From positions 1-64,000 of the forward strand of contig NZ_PGTB01000007.1 of NCBI RefSeq assembly GCF_002786325.1: DNA of 64,000 bases. Reading direction: 5' to 3'. Under the pieces are notes generated by a model. That model did no database searches, was not told the origin of the DNA, and worked only from the letters and a program-made list of their open reading frames with translations. Positions 1 to 9,554 of this stretch are shown here, piece after piece; the first letter of the stretch is position 1, and every line of letters starts with the position of its first letter. The DNA comes from Pseudooceanicola lipolyticus (GTDB lineage Bacteria; Pseudomonadota; Alphaproteobacteria; Rhodobacterales; Rhodobacteraceae). Position numbers and translations under genes: made by a program.

Positions 1-902
1 GCCACCGCACCGCCGGGCAGCCGGCCGGTCACCTTGGCCGGTTTCAGCACGATGCCGTTCGACCGGGCCAGGGTGCGGAACACGTCGCCGGCATAGTCGG
101 CCGGGCGCCGCACCGGCAGCCAGCGCGCGCCACCATTGCCCAGGGCCTGCGACGCCACCGTCCAGCTGTCGGCGGCGCCGTTATTGGCATAGGTATAGAC
201 CGGCGTCTTGCGGTCGACGACGCGCATCCGCGCCATCTGCACCTCGGGGCGGTAACGCTCGGTGCGGGCATCCATGCTGATCGCCCAGCCCGAAGCGGCG
301 CGTTTCCATTCGAAATGGACCCGGTTGTAATTCAGCGCGATGCCGCTGACCGCCGGGCTGTAGCCGACATGGTCGGGCTGGCCGGCATCGATGCTGCGCA
401 CAAAGGGCAGGGCGCCGTCATAGACCAGGAAATCGCCGCGCACCTCGTGCAGCCCGGCGGCTTTCAGCTGGGCCGCCAGCGCGGCCAGCGCATCGGTGTC
501 CAGCGTCGGGTCGCCGCCGCCGGCAAGGATCAGGTCGCCGGTGAGGATGCCGTTGCGGACCGCGCCGGCGGCATAGACGCGGGTTTTGAACCGGTGCTCG
601 GACCCCAGGCTTTCCAGCGCGTAAAGCGCGGTCAGCGTCTTGGCGACGCTGGCGGGGGGCAGGGCCAGGCCGCCATTCACCGCCTCCAGCCGCAGGCCGG
701 TTTTGACATCGGCCACCGACCAGGCGACATCGCCGCTGGTGCCGGCCTGGGACAGCATCGACTCGGGCTGCGACACCTGCCGAGCGCCGGTCTGGCGCAG
801 GCGCGGCCGCAGCGAGGTGGCCAGCGGGTCGGCATGCGCCGCCCCGGCGGCCCAGGCCCCGAGACCGGCAAGGATGAAACGGCGCGTGAACTTGACCTGC
901 AT
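1..902 (-). CDS. dacB: D-alanyl-D-alanine carboxypeptidase/endopeptidase (PBP4, DacB family), 3' end beyond the window
   Basis: Penicillin-binding protein 4 family, which trims and cleaves peptidoglycan cross-links in the periplasm. The reading frame is open from the ATG at 902 to the window edge (about 300 residues; the family is usually 450-500), so the C-terminus with the KTG motif is missing. Residues 1-24 form an export signal with a twin-Arg-like RRFILAG stretch and an AHA cleavage site. The catalytic SxxK motif is seen as PPASVAKTLTALYAL (Ser85, Lys88), followed by typical PBP4 sequence (GDLILAGGGDPTLDTD; YNRVHFEW). It is divergent from the DMT transporter gene, with under 100 bp between them. 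Family assignment is firm; the exact substrate preference is not visible. Confidence 0.9.
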   Translation of the reverse strand, partial: MQVKFTRRFILAGLGAWAAGAAHADPLATSLRPRLRQTGARQVSQPESMLSQAGTSGDVAWSVADVKTGLRLEAVNGGLALPPASVAKTLTALYALESLGSEHRFKTRVYAAGAVRNGILTGDLILAGGGDPTLDTDALAALAAQLKAAGLHEVRGDFLVYDGALPFVRSIDAGQPDHVGYSPAVSGIALNYNRVHFEWKRAASGWAISMDARTERYRPEVQMARMRVVDRKTPVYTYANNGAADSWTVASQALGNGGARWLPVRRPADYAGDVFRTLARSNGIVLKPAKVTGRLPGGAV

Positions 903-989
903 GGCCGCACTTAACCGCAGCAAGTGACGTCGGACAAGCGGCGCTTTGCGGCTTTTTGCCGAACTGTGGCCGTGCTAGTGCCTGGCGCC

Positions 990-1817
990 ATGTGGCAGGC
1001 GATCCTGATCATGTTCATCGCCATGTCGAGCGTGCCGGCAGGCGATCTGTGCGGCAAGCTGCTGACCGGCGCGCAGGGGGCCGACCCGGTCTTCGTGGCC
1101 TGGTCGCGCTTTGCCATCGGGGCTGTGCTGACGCTGCCGTTTGGCCTGCGCGGCAGCGCCCGGCTGCTGCGCGACTGGCGCATCTGGCTGCGCGCGGGGC
1201 TGATCGCCGCCGGCGTCTTGTCGATCCAGACCGCGCTGCGGACCGAGCCGCTGGCCGATGTCTTCGCCGCCTTCTTCATCGGTCCGATCGTCAGCTATGT
1301 GTTGGCGGTGATCTTTCTGCACGAGCCGGTGCAGCCGCGGCGCGCGTTGCTGATGCTGGTCGGGTTCTGCGGCGTGCTGCTGGTGGTGCGGCCCGGTTTC
1401 GGCGGGTCGGGCGGGTTGATCTGGGCGGTGATCGCGGGCTGTTTCTATGGCGCCTTCCTGACCGCATCGCGCTGGCTGTCCGGGGCGGGCCATCCCCGAC
1501 AGATGATCTTTACCCAGCTGGCGCTCAGCGCGGTGATCCTGCTGCTGCCGGGGCTGGCGCATCTGCCGCCGATCACCCCGGCGACCGCGGCGCTGACCTT
1601 TGGAAGCGCCGCCTTTTCGGCGGCGGCCAACCTGCTGTTGTTCATCGCCTATGCCAGGGCGGCGGCCACGGTGCTGGCGCCCTTCGTCTATTTCCAGCTG
1701 CTATCGGCCACCGCGCTGGGCTGGGCGGTGTTCGGCGATCTGCCCGACCTGCTGACCTGGGCGGGGCTGCTGGTGATCATCGGCGCCGGGCTGGCCTCGG
1801 CGCTCGTGCGGCGCTGA
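990..1817 (+). CDS. DMT-superfamily (EamA) transporter
   Basis: An integral inner-membrane protein of about 275 residues with roughly ten hydrophobic segments and the two-fold EamA repeat (for example [14 protein letters not shown] in the first half and [15 protein letters not shown] at the end). Family members export metabolites or amino acids; the substrate cannot be read from sequence. The frame is open upstream to a GTG at 924, but that extension is Arg-rich and unlike the family. The ATG at 990, directly before the first membrane segment, is preferred, although no strong ribosome-binding site is visible. The 3' end overlaps the convergent nadD gene by 117 bp. Confidence 0.85.
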   Translation: MWQAILIMFIAMSSVPAGDLCGKLLTGAQGADPVFVAWSRFAIGAVLTLPFGLRGSARLLRDWRIWLRAGLIAAGVLSIQTALRTEPLADVFAAFFIGPIVSYVLAVIFLHEPVQPRRALLMLVGFCGVLLVVRPGFGGSGGLIWAVIAGCFYGAFLTASRWLSGAGHPRQMIFTQLALSAVILLLPGLAHLPPITPATAALTFGSAAFSAAANLLLFIAYARAAATVLAPFVYFQLLSATALGWAVFGDLPDLLTWAGLLVIIGAGLASALVRR

Positions 1818-2408
1818 CCAGCCGCCGCGGGCGCGGATCGCGGTCGAGCTGAGATCGACCATCGGCACATTGACGAAACACCAGGCCGGCGCGGTGGCAT
1901 GGCCGAGCAGGTGGCTGGCCGCGCCGCTGATCCGGTAGCGCCGGTAGATCCGCGCTGCCGGCGACATCCGCGCCGAGATACGGTCGCCCGGCCGCGCCAG
2001 CACGCCCACTGGCACGCTGTCCATGATAAAGCGCCAATCCTGCCAGAGATGCAGTTGGGCCAGGTTGTCGGCCCCCATCAGCCAGACAAAGCGCACGCCG
2101 GGATACAGCGCCAGCAGCGCCGCGATGGTATCGGCGGTGGCGCGGGTGCCCAGGTCGGCCTCGATATCGGTGATGGTGACGCGCGGATCCTGCATGATGT
2201 CCCGCGCCCGCGCCATCCGGTCGGCCAGCGGCGCCGGGCCGCGCGATTTCAGCGGGTTGCCGGGCGAGACCAGCCACCAGACCCGGTCGAGCCCGAACCG
2301 TTTCAGCGCCTCTCGGGTGATATGGGCATGGCCCGGATGGGCCGGGTCGAAAGACCCGCCCAGCAGGCCCACGGCCTGGCCGGGCCGCGCAAATGGCCGG
2401 TTGTTCAA
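1701..2408 (-). CDS. nadD: Nicotinate-nucleotide adenylyltransferase
   Basis: Transfers AMP from ATP to nicotinate mononucleotide to make deamido-NAD in NAD biosynthesis. Near the N-terminus it has the nucleotidyltransferase signature [17 protein letters not shown], with the HxGH-type motif, then [11 protein letters not shown] and [14 protein letters not shown]. The final conserved element is [12 protein letters not shown]. The start is a TTG at 2408 preceded by a GGGGAGA ribosome-binding site; no in-frame ATG fits. The frame runs about 35 residues past the usual family end, and this Arg/Gly/Gln-rich tail is antisense to the last 117 bp of the DMT transporter. Either the tail is a real extension or a stop was lost. 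Core function is confident. Confidence 0.9.
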   Translation of the reverse strand: MNNRPFARPGQAVGLLGGSFDPAHPGHAHITREALKRFGLDRVWWLVSPGNPLKSRGPAPLADRMARARDIMQDPRVTITDIEADLGTRATADTIAALLALYPGVRFVWLMGADNLAQLHLWQDWRFIMDSVPVGVLARPGDRISARMSPAARIYRRYRISGAASHLLGHATAPAWCFVNVPMVDLSSTAIRARGGWSAPHERRGQPGADDHQQPRPGQQVGQIAEHRPAQRGGR

Positions 2409-2571
2409 GTCTGTCTCCCCAAGGGCAGTTTCTGGTGTTCTGCCGGGACTCGCGCGATTGTCAATCCCGCGCGCCCCTGGCAGGTGCCGGGCCGGCGCTG
2501 GCAAAACTGCGGTTTTGACGGCTCGCGCGTTGGCCGGTATCAAGGTCGCGCCCCTGTCCCGGACCGCCGCC

Positions 2572-3345
2572 ATGGACCCAACGCCCGACCCCCGCGCCCT
2601 GGAAATCCGCGATGCTGCCTGCGCGGCGATGATCGCCGAACTGTGCGATGCGGCGCCCGACGGCGCCGATCTGGACGCGATCGACACCTTTGTCCGCGGG
2701 TTGTTCGCCAGCTTGTTTGCCGCCAGCCAGCAGAAGCGCGAACCGCCCGAGGTGGCGGCGCCGAAAATCGCCCGCATCGTGGCGCGCCGGGCGCGGCAGA
2801 AATTCCCGGCGGCGGCACCCACTGCGCCAACCACCGCGCCGTCCGCAGCGCCGCCGCAGCCGGGCGCCACGATTACCGGCAAGACCACCGGCATCGACCG
2901 CAAGATCCTGGCCATCCTGACCGAGGTTTCCGGGTTCTACGCCGCCCCCATCGCCATCCTGTCGGGCCAGCGCAGCCGGCGGGCGCAGGCGCTGGCGCTG
3001 TATACCAATTGGCAGAGCCACCTGCGCCGCGGCAAGGACAATGCCTGGCTGGCCCGGAAGGAGGCGCTGCGCCTGCAACTGGACGAGCGCAAGCAGGAGA
3101 AGGACCGCGACGGGTTCATCGCGCTGCTGGAGGCCAAGGCGGACTGGTCGGCGCTGAGCCGGCACCTGACCGGCGACGAGGTCGACCTGGCGGTGACGAC
3201 CGATCCGAACATCATCGCCGCGCTGGCGACCTGCCTCAATCACCGCCAGGGCCGCAACTCGGAAGGGGCCCGCTGCCACCATTTCGACAACAGCAAAACC
3301 CTGTGGCCGATCCCCAACAGCACCCGTGCCCGCTGGAAGCGGTGA
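2572..3345 (+). CDS. Hypothetical protein with a DnaA-domain-IV-like central segment
   Basis: A predicted 257-residue soluble protein, not recognised as a named family. Residues about 1-75 are alpha-helical and acidic. Residues 80-105 are an Ala/Pro/Thr linker. Residues 110-150 ([16 protein letters not shown] followed by ALALYTNW) resemble the helix-turn-helix of the DnaA C-terminal domain, where a Tyr-rich helix precedes an Arg-rich turn. The C-terminus is charged ([12 protein letters not shown]). The ATG at 2572 follows a region free of features and gives a compact protein; the frame is open further upstream but antisense to nadD. It lies 80 bp before ettA. DNA binding is inference only; it could equally be a general structural protein. 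Confidence 0.6.
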   Translation: MDPTPDPRALEIRDAACAAMIAELCDAAPDGADLDAIDTFVRGLFASLFAASQQKREPPEVAAPKIARIVARRARQKFPAAAPTAPTTAPSAAPPQPGATITGKTTGIDRKILAILTEVSGFYAAPIAILSGQRSRRAQALALYTNWQSHLRRGKDNAWLARKEALRLQLDERKQEKDRDGFIALLEAKADWSALSRHLTGDEVDLAVTTDPNIIAALATCLNHRQGRNSEGARCHHFDNSKTLWPIPNSTRARWKR

Positions 3346-3425
3346 AACCGCCGGCTGACTGATTGCGGTTTGCCCTTGCCTCGACTAGATGAGGGCCGGA
3401 TCGCGGTCCGGCAAAGGGGAAGATC

Positions 3426-5081
3426 ATGGCAGCCTATCAATACGTCTATCACATGCACGAGGTCTCCAAGACCTATCCGGGCGGCAAGAAATGTTTTGAA
3501 AACATCAACCTGAACTTCCTGCCGGGGGTGAAGATCGGGGTGGTCGGCGTCAACGGCGCCGGTAAGTCCACGCTGATGCGCATCATGGCCGGAATCGACA
3601 CCGATTTCTCGGGCGAGGCGTGGTCGGCCGAGGGCGCCAAGGTGGGCTATCTCCCGCAGGAGCCGCAGCTGGATGAAAGCCTGTCGGTACGTGACAACGT
3701 GATGCTGGGCGTGGCGGCGAAAAAGGCCAAGCTGGACCGCTTCAACGAGCTGGCGATGAACTATTCCGACGAGACCGCCGACGAGATGGCGGCGCTGCAG
3801 GATCAGATCGATTCCGAGAACCTGTGGGATCTGGACAGCCAGATCGACGTCGCCATGGAGGCGCTGCGCTGCCCGCCGGACGACGCCGATGTAGCGACCC
3901 TCTCGGGCGGGGAACGCCGCCGCGTGGCGCTGTGCAAGCTGCTTCTGGAAGCGCCCGACATGCTGCTGTTGGACGAACCGACCAACCACCTGGACGCCGA
4001 AACCATCGCCTGGCTGCAGAAACACCTGATCGAGTACAAGGGCACCATCCTGATCGTCACCCATGACCGCTATTTCCTGGATGACATCACCGGCTGGATC
4101 CTGGAACTCGACCGTGGCCGCGGCATCCCCTACGAGGGCAATTATTCCGCCTGGCTGGAACAGAAGGCCAAGCGGCTGGAGCAGGAGGCCCGCGAGGACA
4201 AGTCGCGCGCCAAGACGCTGGAACGCGAACTGGAATGGATGCGCCAGGGCGCCAAGGCGCGGCAGGCCAAGTCGAAGGCGCGGATCCAAGCCTATAACGA
4301 GCTGGCCAGCCAGTCCGAGCGCGAAAAGCTGACCCGCGCCCAGATCGTCATTCCCAGCGGCAAGCGGCTGGGCGGCAAGGTGATCGAGGTTGACGGGCTG
4401 AAAAAGGCGATGGGCGACAAGCTGCTGATCGAGGGCCTGTCCTTTGCCCTGCCGCCGGGCGGCATCGTCGGCGTGATCGGCCCCAACGGCGCCGGCAAAT
4501 CGACCCTGTTCAAGATGCTGACCGGGCAGGAAAGCCCGGATTCCGGCAGCATCGAGGTGGGCGATACCGTGGATCTGGCCTATGTCGACCAGTCGCGCGA
4601 CGACCTGCAGGCCGGTGATACCGTGTGGGAGGCAATCACCGGCGGCGCCGAGGTGATCGAACTGGGCGATGCCAGCATGAATTCGCGCGCCTATTGCTCG
4701 GCCTTCAACTTCCGCGGCGGCGACCAGCAGAAAAAGGTCGGCCTGCTGTCGGGCGGTGAACGCAACCGGGTGCATATGGCGCGGCTGCTGAAATCGGGCG
4801 GCAACGTGCTGCTGTTGGACGAACCGACCAACGACCTGGACGTCGAAACCCTGCGCGCGCTGGAAGACGCGCTGGTCGATTTCGCCGGCTGCGCCGTGGT
4901 GATCAGCCACGACCGCTTTTTCCTCGACCGCATCTGCACCCATATCCTCGCCTTCGAGGGCGAGGCCCATGTGGAATGGTTCGAGGGCAATTTCGCCGAT
5001 TACGAGGAAGACAAGAAACGCCGCCTGGGCGCCGACGCGCTGGAGCCCAAGCGGTTGAAATACAAGAAATTCTCGCGCTAG
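3426..5081 (+). CDS. ettA: Energy-dependent translational throttle protein EttA (ABC-F)
   Basis: A soluble ABC-F ATPase that binds the ribosomal E site and gates entry into the elongation cycle according to ATP/ADP ratio. The 551 residues match the usual length of about 555. Two ATPase cassettes are visible: Walker A GVNGAGKST (41-49) with signature LSGGERRRVAL and LLLDEPTNHLD, then Walker A GPNGAGKST with LSGGERNRVHMARLL and LLLDEPTNDLD. Between them is the charged P-site tRNA interaction motif region with the EttA-typical KSKARIQAYNELA. It has no membrane segments. A GGGGAAGATC ribosome-binding site precedes the ATG at 3426. Confidence is high because the inter-domain linker separates EttA from Uup and drug-resistance ABC-F types. 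Confidence 0.96.
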   Translation: MAAYQYVYHMHEVSKTYPGGKKCFENINLNFLPGVKIGVVGVNGAGKSTLMRIMAGIDTDFSGEAWSAEGAKVGYLPQEPQLDESLSVRDNVMLGVAAKKAKLDRFNELAMNYSDETADEMAALQDQIDSENLWDLDSQIDVAMEALRCPPDDADVATLSGGERRRVALCKLLLEAPDMLLLDEPTNHLDAETIAWLQKHLIEYKGTILIVTHDRYFLDDITGWILELDRGRGIPYEGNYSAWLEQKAKRLEQEAREDKSRAKTLERELEWMRQGAKARQAKSKARIQAYNELASQSEREKLTRAQIVIPSGKRLGGKVIEVDGLKKAMGDKLLIEGLSFALPPGGIVGVIGPNGAGKSTLFKMLTGQESPDSGSIEVGDTVDLAYVDQSRDDLQAGDTVWEAITGGAEVIELGDASMNSRAYCSAFNFRGGDQQKKVGLLSGGERNRVHMARLLKSGGNVLLLDEPTNDLDVETLRALEDALVDFAGCAVVISHDRFFLDRICTHILAFEGEAHVEWFEGNFADYEEDKKRRLGADALEPKRLKYKKFSR

Positions 5082-5143
5082 GACGGGGTTTTCCCCATGC
5101 CGCGCACCGGCCGGTTCCGACTTGCGCGGGGATGACGGGGGAA

Positions 5144-5171
5144 CGCGCGGGCGGTTCTAACCGGCCGCGCG
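5144..5171 (+). terminator. Strong GC hairpin after ettA (no U-tract)
   Basis: An inverted repeat of 13 base pairs with one G-G mismatch and a loop of about two bases (CGCGCGG-G-CGGTT / AACCG-G-CCGCGCG). It lies 63 bp downstream of the ettA stop and 90 bp upstream of the DUF4864 gene. There is no run of T after it, so it may be an RNA stabiliser or Rho-assisted end rather than a classical intrinsic terminator. Confidence 0.4.
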
Positions 5172-5261
5172 GCAATGGTGTGGATTCGATCCTGCCCTGA
5201 TCGATTGATTGATCCGATCCGGCCGGGCGCTATCTCTTCCCGAAACATTCGGGAGGAGATC

Positions 5262-5663
5262 ATGCGCACCCTGTTGATTGCCTGGCTGCTGATACTGGGC
5301 CTGGCCGCGCCGGTGGCGGCGCAGAATGCCGAGATCGAAGCGACCATCGGCGCCCAGATGGAGGCGTTCAAGGCCGATGATGTCGACCGCGCCTTCAGCT
5401 ATGCCAGCCCGACAATCCGCGGCATATTCCGCACGCCGCAAAATTTCGGCGCCATGGTGCGCAACGGTTATCCGATGGTCTGGCGGCCGTCGGACGTGCA
5501 GTTCCTGGAGCTGCGCGAGATCGACGGCGCGCTGTGGCAGACGGTGCAGGTGACCGATGCGCAGGGCCGGGTGCATTACCTGGGCTACCAGATGATCGAG
5601 ACCGAGAGCGGCTGGAAAATCAATGCCGTGACCCCGTTGCAACCGCCCGCGGTCAGCGCCTGA
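5262..5663 (+). CDS. Exported DUF4864 protein
   Basis: A 133-residue periplasmic protein with a signal peptide (hydrophobic LLIAWLLILGLAAPVAAQ, cleavage after VAA-Q). The mature part (FKADDVDRAFSYASPTIRGIF; MVWRPSDVQFLEL; YQMIETESGWKINAV) matches the DUF4864 family, a small NTF2-like alpha+beta fold of unknown function common in Rhodobacteraceae and Rhizobiales. The ATG at 5262 is chosen because a good GGGAGGAGAT ribosome-binding site precedes it and the signal peptide starts there; the longer upstream frame has neither. It is probably monocistronic. Confidence 0.85.
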   Translation: MRTLLIAWLLILGLAAPVAAQNAEIEATIGAQMEAFKADDVDRAFSYASPTIRGIFRTPQNFGAMVRNGYPMVWRPSDVQFLELREIDGALWQTVQVTDAQGRVHYLGYQMIETESGWKINAVTPLQPPAVSA

Positions 5664-5753
5664 TCCGCCCGACCGTCACGGTGGTCTGAGGCGACCTTTA
5701 CCCTTTTGCCTTAGCGAGATGGCCTGCACAGGCGATCCGGGAAAGGGTTTGAG

Positions 5754-8039
5754 ATGAACAAGGCGATCACCGATGGCGTGCTGCTGATGCCGCCGGCCTT
5801 CGAGGCGGGGCTGGACGTCTGGTCCAGCGGCAATGGCACGCCGGGATCCGACACCTATGACGGCGACATGAACGTGGCGCTGGTGCCGGCGGACCAGGAT
5901 TTTTCCGGCTGCCTGGAACTGCAGAAAACCGACGCTGTGCAGAAGATCCGCTATATGGGGGAAACGCCGCTGCTGCCCGGTTGCTATCTGCAGATCAGGG
6001 TGCGGGTGAAGGCGATCAGTGGCAACCTGCCGGGCCTGCGCATCGCCGCCTGGGCCGGCGGCGCCGGTGGCGCGCATGTGGAGGGGGTGGCCGAAACCGG
6101 GCCTGCGACCACGCTGACCACCTATGGCGAGGTGGTCGAGATCCGCGCGATTGTCGGCGCCGGCAGGCGCGGCGGGGTGGATATGCCCTGGGGTGCCGCG
6201 GCGCTGTACGGGCATTTCGGGCTGGACCTGACCGGGCCGAGCGGCGGCATCGTGCGGATCGACGATATCGTGATCGAGGATGTCACCTCGTATTTCCTGC
6301 GTGACATGCTGAGCCTGGTCGATGTGCGCGATTACGGCGCCTATGGCGACGGGATTTTCGACAATACCGCCGCCTTTACCGCCGCCAATACGGCGGCGGC
6401 CGGGCGGCGGGTACTGGTGCCGGCAGGCAGCTATTACCTGGATGACAGCGTCACCTTCGACGTGCCGGTGGAGTTCGAGGGCACGGTGATGATGCCCGAG
6501 GACAAGATGCTGCTGCTGACCCGCAATTGTGACCTGCCCAGCTATATCGCCGCCTTTGGCAGCGAGGAACTGGCGTTCAGAAAGGCGTTCCAGGCGCTGC
6601 TGAACAATGCCGATCACGATTCGCTTGACCTGGGCGGGCGCAAGGTGACGCTCACCGGCCCGGTCGACCTGGCGGCGGCAGTGCCCAACAAGACCAGCTA
6701 TACCACCCGCCGGGTGATCCGGAACGGGCAGCTGAACGCCAGCGGCGGCGCCTCCTGGGACACCGAGACCGTCACCTCGCAGGCCACCTACAGCGCCGGC
6801 AACGACAAGACGCTGAGCAATGTGGTGAATGTCGCCAATATCCCGGTTGGCGCGCTGGTCGAGGGCACCGGGGTGGGCCGCGAGATCTATGTCAAGGAGC
6901 GCAATATCGGGGCCGGGGAACTGACGCTGAGCGCGCCGCTGTACGGGGCCGCGGGCGCCCAGACCTATACCTTTCGGGATTTCAAATACATGCTGGATTT
7001 TTCCGGCTTCAGCAAGCTCAGCAAGTTCGAGCTGAACGAGGTCGAACTGCAGTGCAACGGGCTGTGCAGCGGCATCCGCATGGCGCCCAGCGGCGTCGCC
7101 TTCGCGCTGCACAAGTCGCTGATCACCAAGCCGAAGGATCGCGGGCTGACCTCGATCGGGTCGGGCTGCCAGGGGCTGCTGGTGGACGAGTGCCAGTTCC
7201 TGTCGGACGAGGATGCGCTGGACGTCGAAGACCGGGTGTCGATCGCGATCAGCGCCAATGCCAATGACGTCAAGCTGCGGCACAACCGGGCCACCCGGTT
7301 CCTGCATTTCGCCATCCTGGGCGGGGCCAATAACATCGTCACCGGCAACCATTTCTTCCAGGGCGATTCGGTGCCCGGCGGCGTGCGCAGCGCCGGGCTG
7401 ATCCTGGCCGATAATGTCACCTCGTCGACGGTGGCGGGCAATTACATCGACAACTGTTTTGTCGAATGGTGCAACGAACGCGACGCGACGCCGGATTTTT
7501 CCACCGGCTTTTCCTTCAGCGCGCTCAGCCTGACCGACAACATCTTTCTCAGCGGCGATGTCAGCAGCCTGTTCAGCTATCTCGTGGTCAAGCCCTTTGG
7601 CAGCGGCCATTACCTGAACGGGCTGACGGTGACCGGCAACAAGTTCCGCAGCACCGGCAGCAGCATCGACCGGGTCGAGCGGGTGGATGCCAGTCTTGCC
7701 GCGCTGGATCACGGCAAGGCCAAGGACGTGACCTTTGCCGCCAATACCTTTCACCAGGTGGCGGTGCAGGTTGCCAACCCGCTGCGCCTGAGCCTTGGCG
7801 CAGCGACGGCGGCGCAGACCTGGACCGCCGATCTGGACGGCGCGCTGCCCTTCGGCGGGCAGACCCGCGCGGTGGAATCGGTGGTGGCGCTGGGCGCGCT
7901 GGAAACCGGCAGCGGCGCGGGTCATTTCGGCGCCCCGCATGTCCTGACCCAGCAGGGGCCGGGCGCCGACCGCATCGATCTGGTCTGGGGCACGCCGGTC
8001 AGCGGCGCGGTGGCGTTGGTGGTGCGGATGGACGCGTGA
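5754..8039 (+). CDS. Right-handed beta-helix (pectate-lyase-3/GH28-related) protein
   Basis: 761 residues. The N-terminal 190 residues look like a carbohydrate-binding beta-sandwich. From about residue 195 the sequence VRDYGAYGDGIFDNTAAFTAA is the classic opening of pectate-lyase-3 (PF12708) beta-helix domains, as found in polysaccharide depolymerases and tailspikes. The middle has beta-helix rungs rich in N, G and V (ANNIVTGNHFF; TVAGNYIDN; LTVTGNKFR). No N-terminal signal peptide is visible, so it is either secreted by a leaderless route or carried by a phage-tail-like particle. A GGGAAAGGGTTTG sequence precedes the ATG. The substrate and catalytic residues cannot be assigned. It could act on the cell's own polysaccharide, but it is 20 kb from the EPS locus. 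Confidence 0.75.
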   Translation: MNKAITDGVLLMPPAFEAGLDVWSSGNGTPGSDTYDGDMNVALVPADQDFSGCLELQKTDAVQKIRYMGETPLLPGCYLQIRVRVKAISGNLPGLRIAAWAGGAGGAHVEGVAETGPATTLTTYGEVVEIRAIVGAGRRGGVDMPWGAAALYGHFGLDLTGPSGGIVRIDDIVIEDVTSYFLRDMLSLVDVRDYGAYGDGIFDNTAAFTAANTAAAGRRVLVPAGSYYLDDSVTFDVPVEFEGTVMMPEDKMLLLTRNCDLPSYIAAFGSEELAFRKAFQALLNNADHDSLDLGGRKVTLTGPVDLAAAVPNKTSYTTRRVIRNGQLNASGGASWDTETVTSQATYSAGNDKTLSNVVNVANIPVGALVEGTGVGREIYVKERNIGAGELTLSAPLYGAAGAQTYTFRDFKYMLDFSGFSKLSKFELNEVELQCNGLCSGIRMAPSGVAFALHKSLITKPKDRGLTSIGSGCQGLLVDECQFLSDEDALDVEDRVSIAISANANDVKLRHNRATRFLHFAILGGANNIVTGNHFFQGDSVPGGVRSAGLILADNVTSSTVAGNYIDNCFVEWCNERDATPDFSTGFSFSALSLTDNIFLSGDVSSLFSYLVVKPFGSGHYLNGLTVTGNKFRSTGSSIDRVERVDASLAALDHGKAKDVTFAANTFHQVAVQVANPLRLSLGAATAAQTWTADLDGALPFGGQTRAVESVVALGALETGSGAGHFGAPHVLTQQGPGADRIDLVWGTPVSGAVALVVRMDA

Positions 8040-8131
8040 GGGGGCGCCTGGGGCGGCGCTGCGCACCATCGGCCCGGTCTGTGCCCCCTGTCATCCCCGC
8101 GCAATCACCCTGTGCCGCATCTGCCGCCCTG

Positions 8132-8797
8132 CTAGAACCGCCGCCACAGCCCCAGGATCAGCGCGGTCGACAGTCTGCCGGCGCGCTTGCGTTCGAGCCC
8201 GACGGTCCAGGTCACCTGCTCGGGCCCGTCGAAGAGAAGGTGGGCAGAAGCCGACCAGCCGAGCCGCTGGCCGGGGGTATGGCTGCTGCCCAGCTTGATC
8301 ATCGGGCGCAGCCTGGCGCCGCCCGACTGGCCCAGCGTCAGGTCAATCTTGTACTCCGGATCCGGTAGCCCCCGGCGCCGTTCCAGCGCGGTTTCCAGGT
8401 TCAGCCAGCTGGTGCCGCCCGGCCAGGTCAGGCCGCGGCCATAGGCCAGGGCCAGCCGCTGCATCGGGCGCCACTGGCCCTGGCGGTGATGCGCGCCGAG
8501 GCCCAGTTCGACGCTCAGCCGCGCTGGCCCGTCACGCCGCCCCAGCGGGAGGCGCAGGAAGGCCAGCGCATGGCCCGAATCGCCGCCGGTATCGTTATAG
8601 GCCAGCCCGGCGGTCAGCCGCGGACCGAGACCGTGTTCGGCGTAAAGATCGGTTTCCAGATACTCTGCCGAGCCGGCCTGACGCAGGCTGCCGGTGAGCG
8701 AGAGAAAGCTTTCGCCTTCGCCGCGGAGCCAAGCGCCGGCCAAGGCGGGCAGGGGCGTAAACAGGCAGATCAGCAAGAGTGCAAGGGCAGGGCGCAT
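8132..8797 (-). CDS. Exported outer-membrane-like beta-barrel hypothetical
   Basis: A predicted 221-residue protein with a signal peptide (MRPALALLLICLFTPLPALA-GAW). The mature part alternates hydrophobic and polar residues in short strands (ARLSVELGLGAH; LGWSASAHLLFD; QVTWTVGLERKRAG) and ends in Phe (GLWRRF), as outer-membrane beta-barrels do. Function unknown. The GGAGG ribosome-binding site lies six bases before the ATG at 8797 and none before the next ATG at 8803, which decides the start. It is convergent with the beta-helix gene and divergent from the ParA-like gene. No clear family name was recognised. Confidence 0.7.
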   Translation of the reverse strand: MRPALALLLICLFTPLPALAGAWLRGEGESFLSLTGSLRQAGSAEYLETDLYAEHGLGPRLTAGLAYNDTGGDSGHALAFLRLPLGRRDGPARLSVELGLGAHHRQGQWRPMQRLALAYGRGLTWPGGTSWLNLETALERRRGLPDPEYKIDLTLGQSGGARLRPMIKLGSSHTPGQRLGWSASAHLLFDGPEQVTWTVGLERKRAGRLSTALILGLWRRF

Positions 8798-8924
8798 CGA
8801 CATCCTCCGCGCCCCAGATTGCGGATCTGTGGTTAAGGCTTGGTTACCAAATCGCCGCGGGATTAGGACTTTCTGCAGGGTCACAGTGCTGTTATGTTGC
8901 AGTGCAGCAGTGCTGGGGGACAGA

Positions 8925-9554
8925 TTGGGTCAGATCATCACCATCGCGCAGCAAAAGGGCGGCGCCGGGAAGACAACGCTTGCGGTCAACCTGGCTGTCG
9001 GTTTCGCGCAGGCCGGGAAATCGGTGGCGCTAATGGACACCGATCCGCAGGGCAGCGCCGGGCGCTGGTTCATGACCCGCGCCGAAGAGCGCGCCGATCC
9101 CGGTCTGGAGTTTTCCACTGCCTCGGCCTGGGGCGTGCCCTATGAATGCCGCAAGCTGGCCGACCGCCACGACATCGTCATTATCGACACGCCGCCCAAG
9201 GCAGACAGCGATCTGCGCCCGGCGCTGCGTGCCGCCGACCTGGTGTTGATCCCGGTGGCCACCAGCCATTTGGACCTGTGGGCGGTCGAGGTGGTGCTGT
9301 ACCTGGCCGCGCGCGAGGGCAAGCCCTCGATGATGGTGATGACCCGCGCCCGCAAGGGCACCCGGCTGGGCGCCGACGTGGCCGCCAAGGCAGCCGAGAT
9401 GGAGGCCGATATCGCCGCGGCGGCGATGGCCAACCGCATCGTCTATGCCGAGACGCTGGGCCAGGGCAAGGCGGCGCTGGAGGCGCCGAAAGGCCCCGCC
9501 CATGCCGAGTTGCAGGCGCTGGTCGAAGAGATCGGCGCGGCGCTGAACCGCTAG
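8925..9554 (+). CDS. ParA/MinD-type ATPase, orphan
   Basis: A 209-residue P-loop ATPase of the ParA family, which uses ATP-dependent DNA binding to position cargo. The deviant Walker A motif is KGGAGKTT (about residues 11-18), Walker A' is MDTDPQGSAGRW, and Walker B is IVIIDTPP. The C-terminus has the helix-rich ParA tail. No parB gene or parS-like site lies next to it, so it is probably not the chromosomal partition ATPase but one of the short orphan ParAs common in alphaproteobacteria. No ATG fits; the TTG at 8925 after GGGGGACAGA is the best start, with a GTG at 8910 as alternative. Confidence 0.8.
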   Translation: MGQIITIAQQKGGAGKTTLAVNLAVGFAQAGKSVALMDTDPQGSAGRWFMTRAEERADPGLEFSTASAWGVPYECRKLADRHDIVIIDTPPKADSDLRPALRAADLVLIPVATSHLDLWAVEVVLYLAAREGKPSMMVMTRARKGTRLGADVAAKAAEMEADIAAAAMANRIVYAETLGQGKAALEAPKGPAHAELQALVEEIGAALNR

